DNA of 64,000 nucleotides from Physcomitrium patens (taxonomy: Eukaryota; Streptophyta; Bryopsida; Funariales; Funariaceae). The stretch covers positions 8,942,388 to 9,006,387 of the forward strand of contig NC_037273.1 in the NCBI RefSeq assembly GCF_000002425.4, given 5' to 3'. Below, in pieces: positions 11,901 to 24,900 of the stretch; the first letter of the stretch is position 1; each line of letters begins with the position of its first letter. A program made the translations under genes and the position numbers. Below the pieces are notes generated by a model that worked only from the letters and a program-made list of their open reading frames with translations, made no database searches and was not told the DNA's origin.

Positions 11901-14559
11901 GCACTCGTCTCTTCGACCATGAGAAGCCGCTTGGTTTGTTCGCAGATTTTTTTCGTATTCTCGGTATTCTTTCGAAGATCTCCACGACGTTGAGCATCGC
12001 ACTGCAGCTGTTCCATCGCCCTGCTCTGGCCTTGAAAGGACTATCAGACAGGTCAATGAACTCGCCGGTTTTTAGTAGCCACTAGCGATGTCAAAGTAAA
12101 TAGAAAACCAGCTAACATTAGGAGTAAATGAAATTGAGATTGGTGTGCTGCACGTGTCCTGTCTCTCCCCACGATCGCTGCCTGCTCTAACCGTTGCTAG
12201 CGAACTATCGAACTGTTCAAGTTAGTCACGAAACCCACATGTCTCAAGTGCAGAATACATGAGAACCCAATTTCAATTTCCTATAAAAGTGCTATAGTAA
12301 ATTAGAGGTTCAGGGGAGGTACTGGGCGCCCGTGAGGAGCGGATCGCCTCAAGAGTGGCTCCATCGAAGTATCAAACGCGACGATGCCACATTGTGAAGA
12401 CAACGTGCCCGTTTTGGACCATCCCCTCTTCAAGCTCTGGCGCGGGTACCTCACTTCATCAAAGACACTGGTTATGTTTGCTACGTGCCGAGCATCAGTT
12501 AATTCGTCGAGGACACCCAAGGCTGGAATATTGTACGTGCACCAAGCGTAGCCTTGATATCATTCCCATGATGGATAGCAAAGATTCAAGAGGTAGAGTA
12601 ATGAGTTAGCTAGCCATGAGAGCACACACATGAACTTTTGAACTTAACCAGCACAAACTTCGCCCAATTGGAAATTACTAACAAGCACCCTCCAGCCAAA
12701 ACCCTGAACCCAAGTTTCTGCGGTTTATTTGAAATAGTTCGCAGTTCTACAATTCACGAATTCCCACTAGGTTAAATATTTGATACACCATCACATCTGG
12801 GATGGTTCACTCACATTTGCTGATTTGTTATCAGCCACTGATGCATGGTTTGCCGTGGACAGAAACTGCGAATTGGACCACAACCAGGCCTGACTGATGA
12901 GGCAAGACAGATTAGTCATCATTTGTGTAGGAAGCATGTTAATTTACGTGTGATGTCTGAGAAGATGCTTTTTAAGCTGCCATCTGTGCGAGCAGTGGGC
13001 TTCACCAGAGGATGATGAGAAATAGTCAATTCTCTGGTGTACCATCACTGAGGCAGATATTATCCAGGTCACTTTTCTTTTCTTTTCTTTTCTCAGGCGT
13101 TGCCATTTGTCTGTCAACAAATCTGACCCAGTCTAGCGAAGAAGATGGCGTTTCCAGCACTCAACTACAGTTGCCGTCAGTCAATTTTTCGCTCGGTACA
13201 TGCACTGCCAATGCTCACGATCCTATGCCTGGCTAGTGATCAGTTGCCTGCCTATGCTAACGATCCTCTGCCTGCCGTTTCCTGCGGCCCAACTTCGTCG
13301 TGACCTTGGTTTCCAGATAAAATTCTCGAGATCCTACATGGTTCGTCTGCGAGTTGTGTGCATCACCCGTTGGAAGCATTATCTGTGCCGTTTTGCAACC
13401 CAGAGCCCAGAACAATCATGGTCAGCTGCAGTTGAGGGTGGTGCCACTGGAGAGGGATACACTAGGAATCTACAATGTGATCCGCCGTTATATACTCTGC
13501 AACATTTGAGCAGTGTAGAGATATCAGTTTAGTATTCGATAGAGTAGCTTTTTCCCGTTGGATCCAGAGATACCGCATGGGTTGCCGTGGGATTACAGTC
13601 TGTGGGGCCGAAGACTCAGGCCACTTGAAAATGTGACGATAGAGACGAAATTCCTGTGACGGCTCCTGTCAGTGAAATAACAGTCATTTTCGCGAAACCA
13701 ATTCGAAGATCTATTAGGGGATCAAGCGAGAACATTGTGGCGGAGCCCTAGCGTTTCATGTGAAATGCACCACCGCTGACTCTGTATATTCCAGGCTAAA
13801 GACCGTTAGTTGAGATCATAGTGTGAAACGTCAACATCCTCAATTAGGGCTTCTCCCCAGGTTACGCTAGATGGACATAGGCGCTCTGCAACTTCTGTGG
13901 CGGATCTTCAATTTTGGCTCTCGCCCTAGAATTGTGCAAGCTCGAAAAACTGTCCTGACTCGGTGATTTAATTAACCGACAGACAACGCACCAACAAACC
14001 TGGCACGCCTGCCCGCATCCCATGCAACCATTACAGGAAGGAGCTGGAGAAATGGCTCCATGGGTTTTCCTATAACGAATCATTTCCTTAAGTAATAATA
14101 TTCTTCTCTGAGATTGTTCCCGTCGTCTTTCTTTTCGAAGTATGCCCTGAATCCTGTCCAGAACATTAATTGGGGTGATAAAGTTCTGATTTGTTTACAT
14201 GAGGAATTACGGGTTAAGCAACAGAGTGTCTTCTAATAAATTTCCGCTCGAGTTTACTTTACAGTTGTGTGGTTCTCATGGTCAGCACCCTTGGTAAAAA
14301 TAACTTGAACTATGCACGAAGTCACCATACATCCGAGATCACGGCACCCGTCCGAGTGGAGATTCACACCAATTCTGCCTCCCAACGGTACCGTTGCGAC
14401 AGAATTGCTCTCATCAGGACGTGTTTTTGGGAGATCCAATCGAACCCAGAAGCTTCGGGTCGATTGAAACTAAACAATCGGTTTGCCATGCCTGAGCGAT
14501 GAACTGGTTTTTGAAGTGCTGAACATAGTTATTTACCGCGGGGTACAGCTAGATAGATG
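8901..14559. other. GC-richer stretch without an assignable gene
   Basis: Composition here resembles gene-bearing parts of the window, and several frames of 60-155 codons occur on both strands, but they overlap each other and none shows a known domain. A phrase at about 10642-10760 (plus strand: ITADILYELQAKLFQDPEER) looks protein-like. A CT microsatellite lies at 11768-11789 and a 43-base imperfect direct repeat at about 13207-13277. The region may contain a decayed or lineage-specific gene, or non-coding transcripts. Confidence 0.35.
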
Positions 14560-15223
14560 AGAGCAAGCGGCCGCGATCTGCTCAGACGTCGCACTCATTT
14601 TCTGCACTGCAGGCGTAGTCTGGTCAGACTTTGGAGTAGAGCCACTGTAATTAGCTGGCGATAGTCTGCATCTTTCGTTCATCTTCTCAAGTTCCACACT
14701 TTTTAATGTACGAAGGGCAGTAGCAGCATCCTAAGCTACCACTGTGGACCCATTCCTCTTCCTCCTTCTCCTGCTCTGCTGCTCCTCCATCGCTTTCTAG
14801 TGTATCGCCTGCCGTCCCCTTCTACCCTCTTTCCTTGAAAGCATTCAAAGCGTGTCCCGGATCCTATTCTCCCATTTCTGTCACAACTCCTTGCATCGCG
14901 GCTGCTCGAAGGACTGGAGGTTTTGTTAATCTGATCCCAATCGGCGACATCGGGGCTGTAACATTGTCTTTATTCTCTGTGTAGGCGGACGATTTTGTCA
15001 ACAACCCACCTGAGCCGAGCTGTATCAGGCTTTAGCGATTCAGTTCTGGACTTTCAGAATATTCACTGTGGTGCGGCTTGAGATTTGCGTGCACATCACA
15101 AGCTGGTGGAAAAAATAACCGGGTGATGGGAAGGGGAGTGGACTTCGAACTTTAGTCATTCTTCCGCATGCTCTTGTAAACATAGCTCAGGCGAATTGTG
15201 AGCTCAACGTGGATTCGCGGCCG
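14560..15223 (+). promoter_or_regulatory. Probable 5' leader and promoter of the X8 gene
   Basis: This is GC-richer DNA directly upstream of the X8 start codon, without a plausible reading frame of its own. It has pyrimidine-rich stretches near 14750-14830. No clear TATA box was found. Assignment as leader or promoter rests on position only. Confidence 0.3.
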
Positions 15224-16571
15224 ATGGCAAGGGTAGTGATGATGAATCCATGTGTTGTCGCTCTGTTCGCTCTCCTATTCCCCCCGCTTCTCCTAGGTAC
15301 ATCTCTCTCTCTCGCTTTCTCTCTTCTGGAGGGTTTCTCTATTCTAAATTGTAAGTCGATTATCATTCAAGTGGGTTAAGTGTTTGCACATTGGCTCCTC
15401 AATAGAAGGTATCAATGCAAACTGTTGCCAATTAGCAGAATTCTCATATCACAGAGAATCACAAGTATTGAAGAAGTTGAAGTCAGTGTACGTTGTCAGA
15501 GATGTCGCGTGCTTGCTTGATTAACCAATTGTTCTTGACAATTATATAGTAGGTGCTAGCAACTTGACTAACAGCAGTTAACATAGCTTGTCAGACTCAG
15601 CGTAGCCCTTGGGTTCGTCGGGAAGGGATACACCTCAATGGCAGTTAATTGCTACATGCTTGGTCCAGATTGAAGAAACTGAAAGCCATTGATCAACTAA
15701 TCAACATGTTCGTTCTGGGGATTCTTCCCCCAATCTAATCTCGTGTGATCTTCTTCTTCTGATCCAGGAGTAGTAGGGGATAGCTCCGTAACACATGCCA
15801 GTCTCGACTACGGTCCAATGATTACACTAGACCAGAAGTTATATGAAAGCGGCAGGCCTCGAGGACGGAAACTTGCCACCGCGATGGTATGGTGCATCGC
15901 GAAGTCGAACGTCTCCTCCACAGACTTGCAAGGAGCTTTGGACTGGGTTTGCGGACCTTTACCTACTCAAGGTCAGGTCAATTGCGGTCTAATCAATGAC
16001 GGCGGGAGCTGCTACCAACCGAACGACGTGCAAAGCCACGCTAGTTGGGCGTTCAATGTCTATTTCTCCACTCACAATGCCACCAATGATGCTTGTGACT
16101 TCCAAGGAACTGCTCAGCAAGTAACAGTCGACCCAAGTAAGACGCTGGCTACCAACTTCTCAGTACTCAATTTGTTTAGGTTTCACGTGCAATCCTTTGT
16201 GTTTTGCTCACAGCACTAATCGATCAATTAATCTGTCTCCATTGGCAACAGGTACCGCGACTTGTGTATACACAGGAACAATGAAAGAGTAAGTTGTCTG
16301 AATCCTTCTTATTGTTTTAGGGTTTTTTGTTTTTCCGAATGCACTCTAAGATGCTGAAATTAGACAAGAGCGGTTACGTGAAATAATCTTGAGGCTGATG
16401 TCCACGGGTTCTCTATTTTTCTCTCGCAGAGTGAACGGAACGATTGGTGGCAATGGGACAATTATTCCAAGCCCTCCTGGATTCCAGAATACAGCATCAA
16501 TTGGATATGAGCCACACTTCCTCTTCCGCATGTCAACTGCAGCGGTACTCATGACATACCTCTTGGTATGA
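15224..16571 (+). CDS. X8-domain (CBM43) GPI-anchored callose-binding protein, PDCB-like
   Basis: Four exons join in phase with GT-AG introns: 15224-15296, 15768-16136, 16252-16288 and 16430-16571, giving 206 residues. Residues 1-25 form a hydrophobic signal peptide. A basic linker of about 40 residues follows, then an X8 domain starting at Trp66-Cys67. It shows the family pattern: the WC start, further cysteines in WVCG, VNCG, GSCY and DACDF, the SWAFNVYF core, and a last cysteine (TCVY) in exon 3. The tail has two NGT glycosylation sites and ends in a short hydrophobic stretch (AAVLMTYLLV), as expected for GPI-anchor addition. X8 proteins of this layout bind beta-1,3-glucan (callose) at the cell wall or plasmodesmata. 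The family call is firm; plasmodesmal location is inferred. The gene is intact, and no neighbour is related. Confidence 0.9.
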
Positions 16572-19500
16572 CAATCAGTTTGTGAAGTCGTAAAGAGCTG
16601 CGATTGATTCAGACGCCAACGGAAATGCTCCCCTCTCCACTCCAAGCTCCTTTGGCCCTGGTTGAAGGTGCAATCGTTTCCCCTTTTTTGTTGCTGATTT
16701 GGAGCTTTAACGCTTATACCCAACAATTTTGCTCGAGTTGTATCGAAAGTGGCATCATCCGGCCGTCCCGCTTCCTAAGCCAGAGGGCAGCTCAGGGGAA
16801 TGCTCCCATTACTGACATCAAGTGGAGATTGCTTTGCATTGCTTAGCTTGGCTGTCTTCAGATGCATTTAGGTTGCAATGGCGGAGAATAGAACTCATTT
16901 CAGATCGTTTTTACAGATTTCTCGGAATTGCCTCGCAGAGCAGTGCCCTCAGCGCGCAGCATTGAGGGCACCCATTCTACCTTAAACCATATCCTCAATC
17001 GTACTAGGCATTTACTACACTGGATTAACCATGGTCAAGCTTGTTCCCCGACATACATTCTTTAGTAAATGATCCATAACTCTCTCACACCCACTTGTCC
17101 AAGTAGTGCATCACTTTCTAGCAATGCTGCATCTCCGAGTTCTTCACGTCGAAGTTTGGCTATCTCATGAGGGCGATGTGCTCCAGTCTTCGCTTTTTTG
17201 GAGTAGGGCCCGCTTATGGTCTCATTTGTGAAGATTGCTTGCAGCTTTTGTGGTTTTTGTGTTCCGTATCTGAGACACTTTGAAAGGGTTTATGTTTTCA
17301 AGTTACATGGAATGCTTTCACTACAAATTTGATGAGTAGTAGCATTTAATAAAATGACATGATTCCACTATTTATATTCTTGCGCCTGAACGCCATTGAT
17401 CACGTGTTTGTTCAGGTTCATTAGATTCTTCCGCTCCCATTGATTACATCCTGTCGTAATTCAATTAGAGTCACTTTGGACAAATCCTCTGATGGGAAGT
17501 TTATCATAGAACTTCAGGCGTTATAGACGTGAAAGCTGTCGATTCCAATCCGAGTCGAAGTTGAAGTAGAAATACTGATAAATGTGTACCTCAATCTAGT
17601 TTCCAAATTCGTTGCAACCAAGTCAATTCCAATTGATATGTTTCCAGACGGCCACCTCAGATGGATGGTTGTGCTAATGCAAAACATATTGTACATTGTT
17701 GATTGGAAACTTTAATGCTTGACTTTAAAATATCAGTGTTCTAGAGACAACAACTTGTGATTGTATGTGCAATGAATGGTAGAACAATGGGTTTACTAGT
17801 TTGAAACGAAATCTGGAAGTTTCTTTGCTTTTAAGGACTGTCACACAAAAAAATGTAAGTGGGTGGATTTTTCCACTGGTTATAATTTACTAGTCGTTGA
17901 TTAAAGCATAAGAAGGTGAATTTTTGAGTTGGTGAGGTGGAAAATTCAAAAAAAAACTAGTATTTTTATGTATTTTAAATGTCACCTCTTCTGGCTCCAA
18001 GTCTTCAAACTATGTTGAATTTAATTTTGACACATTTTTATTTATATTTAGATTTTCTACATAGTAGGACTTCACTTTTCAGTAAACATGCTTTTCCATA
18101 ATCAGTTATCTTTAGTCAAATTATTCTTTCTACTTTAACATCATTCCATAGTTTGTACCAAAAAGATTATCATGATATTGTTCTTATATTGTGTAGAAAC
18201 CTGCATCTGTAACAAAAAGTCACACTAATTCTAATTTAAGGTTGTGGTTCCTTATGTCTAAATTTTTTAGAGTTTTGGGGCACTCCCAAAATACATATAA
18301 GATTATCATAGATATTTTTAGAGAATGTCTAAAATATATAGCATTGACCTTTTGCTAAAAATTAATTACTACTCTTTTATTTTAAATAAGCCAAATAAAA
18401 AGTATTGCAAAGTAATTACTAATTTATGCTAAAGTCACAAAACAATATACTTTGTTATTTGATATTTGGATGGAAGTAGGAAAAAAATTATTCTACAATA
18501 ATTTATAATTTGTTCCAGTGTTAATTTTTTTTTTTTAAATAAATTTTATCTTGAAAAGTATTTTGAATCAAATCTAACTTGTCTATGAGACTACAGAATA
18601 CTAAATATGTATTTGAAACATTAATTAGAGATCATTATATTTTATATACGTTTTTCTATATTCCATATTTTATGCAGAAATTTAAACTAAATTTAATCAT
18701 CCAATATAAATTTGATGATAATTAATCAACCTTTTATAAAAGTTGTGTGAATTAGCATTTGTATTGGATAAAATTACCTGTAAGATGATTTGCTAATGAT
18801 AAAAGCTTTTAGCATCTAATGAATTGCACAAGCATTAGATTTTATTTTAAAATTTATTAGATTCAATGCTCCTTTTTATTAGCAATTATATGAAAAATTC
18901 TAAAAATATTCTTGTTTAAGTATCAGTTTCTCTCACAATTTCAAGAAAATTTCTTGTTAATTTTTTAACATTTCTAGTGGTCTTAAGAGATGTATTCCAG
19001 ATTTTAAGAAAAATAAATGATAGGTGCCAAGATAAAATAATTTACTATAAGAGTTCTTATAATAGCTCAATTTAGTGGAACACCAATATTTTAATTTCTT
19101 TTGCATTCTTCAGATAAAAAATTGCATAGTGTAAAACACAATATATCTAACAAAGAGACTTAGATTGCCTTAAATTGCCTTGAATTGCTTAAATATATTA
19201 ATACTTGTGGCCTTATCTTTGAATAGAAATGTAAGAAAATCATATAACAATTGGTTTCTACCAATTGAAAGTGTTGATAATTTGAAGAACATTGTCAATA
19301 TATAGTTTTGGATCTTAAAAAATAAAAAATAAAAAATAAGAAAAAAGAAAAAAGAAAAGAAAAGTTAAAGCTATTAGCATACTATTTGATGGTTAATTAA
19401 GTTTTAATTCTAGATAGAGATAATCTATCAATTTAGCTTTATATTTTTGCTAGTTTAAAGTTAAAATTGAGAATTTCTCTTACAAGAATAAATAATTAAA

Positions 19501-20592
19501 GATCAATAGAAAATTATGTCTAGTTATAATCAAATAATTGTTATTGTATTGATACCTTTTATTTAATAATGTTTCATTTTCTTTCTAATTTTTTATTTTG
19601 TTGTTTCATAAAAAATAATCATGTTTTTTAAAAAATTTAATACATTTCTTTAGATATTACAACTACATGTTTTTTGAAATTGATTTTTTTTAACCATTTT
19701 CGGATAACACATATTGTAAAAAAATAAAATTTGTTCTTGGATAATGTTTTTTTAGTTTTCTTTCTATGTTAGATGAAGTTTATTTCAATTTATTTTTTTA
19801 TATGTGTATTCTTCTTAGTTTATATATATTATTCTTGATTTCTCTATTTAAATTTTAAAAACTTGCGTGAATTTATTGTATAAAAAATAAAAATAAAAAT
19901 ATTGATTCAGATTTTTAGAATGGAAAGTTTATATTTGTTATTTTTGAGATCACTGCTCTTTTTTGATTGTCTTTTAAATATATTTCGAAAAAAATTTAAT
20001 TATTCTAAACCTGCAATCAAAATATATGTTTGAAATTAAATAAAATTAAAAAATACTCAAATTTTAATAATTTTTTTCTTTTCTCTTCTTTCTTTTTGTA
20101 AAAGAGTTATAATGCAGAAATGGTTATCAAAATTGCTGACGCAGTTCTACGTTGCAACGTGTTAGCAACTGTTGGTTCCCAGTTCCCAGTTCCCAATTGG
20201 TGCCCTTCCTGGACTCGGTCGGACATTTCCCACCGTCGATCGATGCCCTTCCATCGACGGCCATAAGGCAGAAAGCACATCAGACACCAGAGTTCGAAAC
20301 CGAGCAGCAGCACGACACCTGAATGCTGGCACTCTTTCACTCTCTCACTCTCTCACTCCCTCGATAGGGGGGGGGGGGAACTTCAATAGCACCGAAATGA
20401 ATGTCTTTGCGTTTCCGGAATAATCCAGGTTGACGGTTTTGCTTGTTTGTTTGCTTGCTTGCTTGGATTCCAATCGCAGCTTCATTCTCGAATTCATTAC
20501 CCCTTTCTTTCTTTCTTCCTTTCTTATCCTTCTTCTTTCCTCCCATCTTTTTGTTGGAAGCAGTTTGCGCTGCTTCACACTGCGTTGTCACT
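16572..20592. other. Downstream region of the X8 gene, AT-rich spacer, then RPC9 promoter
   Basis: GC stays moderate to about 17.7 kb (likely 3' end of the X8 transcript), falls to AT-rich sequence without frames to about 20.1 kb, and rises again before RPC9. A CTCTCACT repeat and a G run (about 20368-20377) lie in the RPC9 upstream part. Nothing else was identified. Confidence 0.4.
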
Positions 20593-20837
20593 ATGAAATT
20601 GTAAGGTTCCTCACCATGACTTCCTGCTTGCTCTTCAAGTCCGGATGTTTTCCAATGAATTCATGGGTGGGCTCATAGTTTCCAATGCAGGATTTCGATT
20701 TGATTGTATTGTACATGAGCTGTGTAAGATTTTCGTTACTTTTTAGGGGCCGTTGGATCGTGTCTAGTGCGAGAAGAGCAATGCCGGGCACCTGGATTTA
20801 GAGATTGAGGAGGAATTGAGGATGGGGAGAGAAAGAG

Positions 20838-20876
<39 letters not shown>

Positions 20877-21931
20877 CTGCTTCTGAGTTAGTGTGAAAAC
20901 TAATTCTCAACTTGGGTGGAATGATTGGTGATTGGGTCGTAGGAAAAATGGAAATGCGGGTCTTTTGACAAATTTCGAGCTGATGGATTTGTTCAAGTCT
21001 CGTGGGGCGGACAGAGGCAACCTCGGCGTTGCCAACACCCTATCTCCTGCCGAAATGAAGGTCTTCGGGTTCATATTGTAACTTTGTTTTGTTGTTCTTT
21101 TTATTTTTGTTTGTGTGTGTGTGAATGCATAAACTCTTGACTGCTCCATTGACCTGCCTCAAGGGTTTAGGGTTTTATTTGTCTAGGGTTTTGCCAAACC
21201 TCGCAAGGGCTGACGCAAACACCCCCTTTTGGAATTCATTTCCTTGCTGCAAAGAATAGAACATATGGAAACTGATGTTATTGTCGGCGTAGATGCTTAT
21301 TGATAATTAACAGGACTTTGATCGTTAATGCAGGTTTACGATTATCTGGAAAAGACGCCTGCTGGCTCACAGACAAGAGAGAATATAGTGGCGTTCTTCA
21401 AGGCAACGGAGCAGTACAAGCTTACTAAAGCTGAGTATTTGCAAGTTAGCAATTTGCGTCCAGCTTCTGCTGTTGAAGTCCATCTTGTATGCTGCTCTTT
21501 TTCTCTTGCTCCTGAATATGTAGATTCAGTCGCATAATCTAGGTGGGTTTTGTTTAGCACCTGCAGTAGGACCCCTCGATTTCTGCTTACAAGGCATGTA
21601 AGCAGGTTGTAAGCATTTATTTTGAATTAAGAAACTTCAAGGATTTGGCTCAATTCAATGTGTCTAGTCTTGTTTGCACCTTGTAGTAGTCTCATGTTTA
21701 TTCAAGAAGTGCTATTTCTTACTCACCGTAACTTGCTGGTATTACTTCTGCTGGTTCATGTTACAGATTGTGGAGGACTGCGATGAGCGGTTGTCAAGTG
21801 ATGCTGTGGATCAGTTCTTAGGGGCGATAGAGGAAATTTTACCACCAATCCCAGAACTTGAGGAACCCGCAGCAGAGGGCGACGCTGGTGAGGAGGATGC
21901 TGAAGCTGACGGTGATGAGATGGAAGCTTAG
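20593..21931 (+). CDS. RPC9: DNA-directed RNA polymerase III subunit RPC9 (Rpb4/CRCP family)
   Basis: Four exons join in phase: 20593-20600, 20943-21060, 21334-21486 and 21767-21931, giving 147 residues. The first exon carries only 8 coding bases (Met-Lys and part of codon 3). The protein begins MKLKNGNAGLLTNFEL, close to the plant RPC9 start, then has VYDYLEKTP, the LTKAEYLQVSNLRP segment and VEVHLIVEDCDERLSS, which are hallmarks of the Rpb4/RPC9 HRDC-like fold. It ends in an acidic tail of about 25 residues. RPC9 pairs with RPC8 to form the Pol III stalk used in initiation at tRNA and 5S genes. The length matches the family and no lesion is seen. The second intron contains telo-box-like AGGGTTTAGGG and TAGGGTTT motifs (about 21163-21192), which are common near plant translation and ribosome genes. 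Confidence 0.93.
20840..20873 (+). repeat. GA microsatellite in RPC9 intron 1
   Basis: About 14 consecutive GA units, preceded by less regular purine sequence, lie inside the first intron of RPC9, 70 bases before exon 2. Confidence 0.9.
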
Positions 21932-24900
21932 CAGGCTCAGTAATTTCTCAAATTGTACCTGCCCTTTTCGATAGCGCATCAAGAAGCAGCGTTTCTGGTT
22001 AATGACCTCAAAGAACCGCCTCTTGGGGGAATGGAGATGGATGTACTCGTTAAGTAGCACAGAAATAATCTTCGGTCCGTAGCATGACAACTCTGCTAAG
22101 ATGCAGGGCCGGACAGTGAAGTCTGTATGACCTTGATGCGTATGGTCAATCCGTTTCCGGATCAATGAGAAACGGCAATATTTCATGTTTCTGAAGACGA
22201 GAAGCAGAAGTACTGCTGCACAGAAGCTGGGGCGATGTTCTATTTGCACGTGTGGTCCTTTTCTGCTCGCATCGATTCTCTTGTATCCGACAGTTCAAGC
22301 GCGTAGATTGGAGACCCTTAAGATGAGGTGAGGACTTTGGGTTGCTCATGCACTGGTAGTTTTTAGGTATAGTAATTTGTGTCTACTTTTTCAGGTCTAA
22401 GGCCGAGGTTGCAGAGGCTCTCTGCTTTGGTTTCAAGTATTGTTGTGCAACTTGTTTTCTACTCAATTAGAACCATTAGTATCACAATCACAACAACCAG
22501 CAGAATATCTCAAGAGACATTTTAGCGACAACATATCTTGGACCCGGTTGATGTGCACCTCATTCCCAAACACGTATCAAGAAATAGTGAAACTTTGAAA
22601 ATTCTGTTGGACAATCACTTGATTTGAAGAACCAGTTGATTTCTTGAGTATTCTATTTTCACACATTAGTTGGACCACGTATCTCTCCAGGTTCTTCACG
22701 TCGGCGGCACCGTAGGTGGCGGGGGATACTCTCACCTGTTTTTAGTCTCAAGCAGCGTGTAGGAAGTGCCGAATGTCATTAGATCCTTCCTTTTCCTGTG
22801 ACCTTTGAGAGCCGTGAGGTGTCTTGCAAGAAGATTCAAGTACACTTGTTCAGCCACACAAGCATTTCAGCAATATCTTACAAAGTTGCAGTCTGCGGAG
22901 AGTCAAACTGCGTGACATGCCGCCCTGCGCTTCACCTTTTCATCCCCTTTTCCATGTTCGCGATATTCTTGATTTAAGAGCATCTTGATGAAGTGTAGAA
23001 GTTCTTTACTAAAGAGTATATTTTACGAAAAGAAGCTGATTGAGGACGTTAAGATTTAACTCGCGTTATTCACATTGTTTGGAAGTGGGGACAGTTTACC
23101 TGCGTGAGGAGCTAGCTTATCTGGGTCTCTGTACAACGATTTCTCCTCATCACATACTACGGATATCATGTTCCTTTCTAGCATCGGCAGGGTGTGAAGT
23201 TTTGTGTCTCTAGCCAGCGGATCTGAAACATTCCGGCATAAATAATATCAAGGTACAACCAAGATCGTACTGCTCTGTGAGGCTGAGTTCTGTGGAAGTG
23301 CTGTTAAGTGTTCGTAGCTGAAATCTCACGATATTTGGACACTTTCTCGGAACTGCAATACATCAAGTATAGAATTCGCTATTGTTCGCCTTATTCCCCA
23401 ACTGGAGAATGAAGTTCGGGCATCAAAATTATTTGCATCTTATAGCCTTGGCTGCCTCTGAAGTACACCTCACCCCTTTAGTGACAATTGTACAATTGAT
23501 TTCCTTCTCAGATGATTCATTCCAAGCGGTAGATACTTCGACCAAGTCTCTCAAACATATATATATATATATAGTTGTCCTCATCCTTTCATTCCGTTTG
23601 TTCGTTCGCAAGGACTGTAAATAATCAGTGATCTGCTTTCTAGTTGATCTTCAACTTTCTTCCTTTTCCTGATTTCCTGACCTCTCAGCAGCGTTTCAGA
23701 AGATGATTCGCCCTGACACCCAATTAAACATGCCTCGGTACAACATTTTGGGGTTGCTGAGCAAACTTTTTGAGGTTTCCTATCAAGTGAAGCAGATGCT
23801 ATTTTCTTTTTTCTCTTTTTTATGTTTATAATTATTAATTGCCTTCGTACAAGGATATACATAAAGCATGGAAACCGAGAGTGAAAGGGTCTGGATTGTG
23901 TAATGGAGTTTTTGATGTGAGGTCTATAGATAATAGAAGATGATCATCCACATGTTTAGATATCCTGCAGGGTGATTGCAAATCCTCATTCCTAAAAGAA
24001 TCCTCTGCCCTTTCTATACACGCTGAGAGGTTTTATCATAGTGTTTTCTTGTGAGCCCTCATTGTAATACCAACTTCTAAGTAATTTGAAGGGACATTGA
24101 TTTGGATGGGAAATGATCAAAGATAGGAAAAGATTGGGTTCTTAACACAAGGTGGGTTGTGGTACTGTGTTGGCATGAATGCATGGCGTAAAAACTACTT
24201 CCCCTTTTCGCTACTGCTGATTAAACTTCACATGAAAACTAAGTTGTAAGCAAGTTCTTGATCCCCTAAGCTTTAAGGAATTATCACTAAACATACAATG
24301 TAATAAGAAATTATATCGTCTCATCTACTTCTATACTTTGAATTCCATTGTTATGTCATTTTTTGTTTTCAGCATAAGTTGGAATTTAAAAAATTATTAT
24401 TATCAAACTAGGATTTTTAAATTTACAGTTCAATAGTATGTACATATAAATTGCTAATTTGAAGTTCTTGCACTTGAAAACTCTTAAGGAAGAAATCAAT
24501 TTGTGTGTTTATTTGCTTAAATGCAAATAAAAAGAATAATCATTCAATTTTTAATTCATATAATTGCATTAAATATAAAAAAAAAATCTTGATGTAACTA
24601 TGCAAAGATTTATGTACTCAATAGATCTCATAATGGAATTACATATATTTGATACAATATTATATAATCTACAATTGAAAGTCTCAATTTAATTGTAAAA
24701 ATAGCTTTTCTCTGTGATAGTTGCAATATCTTAACAGTGAAATAGAAACAGTTGCAATATGGAATAACATTCTGGTAATCAAACAATATAATAATAGTAT
24801 AATAAATGGCCTTCAGTTATAAAATAATTTTCAATTCTATTTTTAAAACTAATACTCAAGTTAATTAGAAAAAACAACAAGATTTTATTTGCAATTAGTT

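Noticed and set aside
16346..16726. 126-codon minus-strand frame across the X8 last exon
   Set aside because: Shadow of the X8 coding strand, with no independent support.
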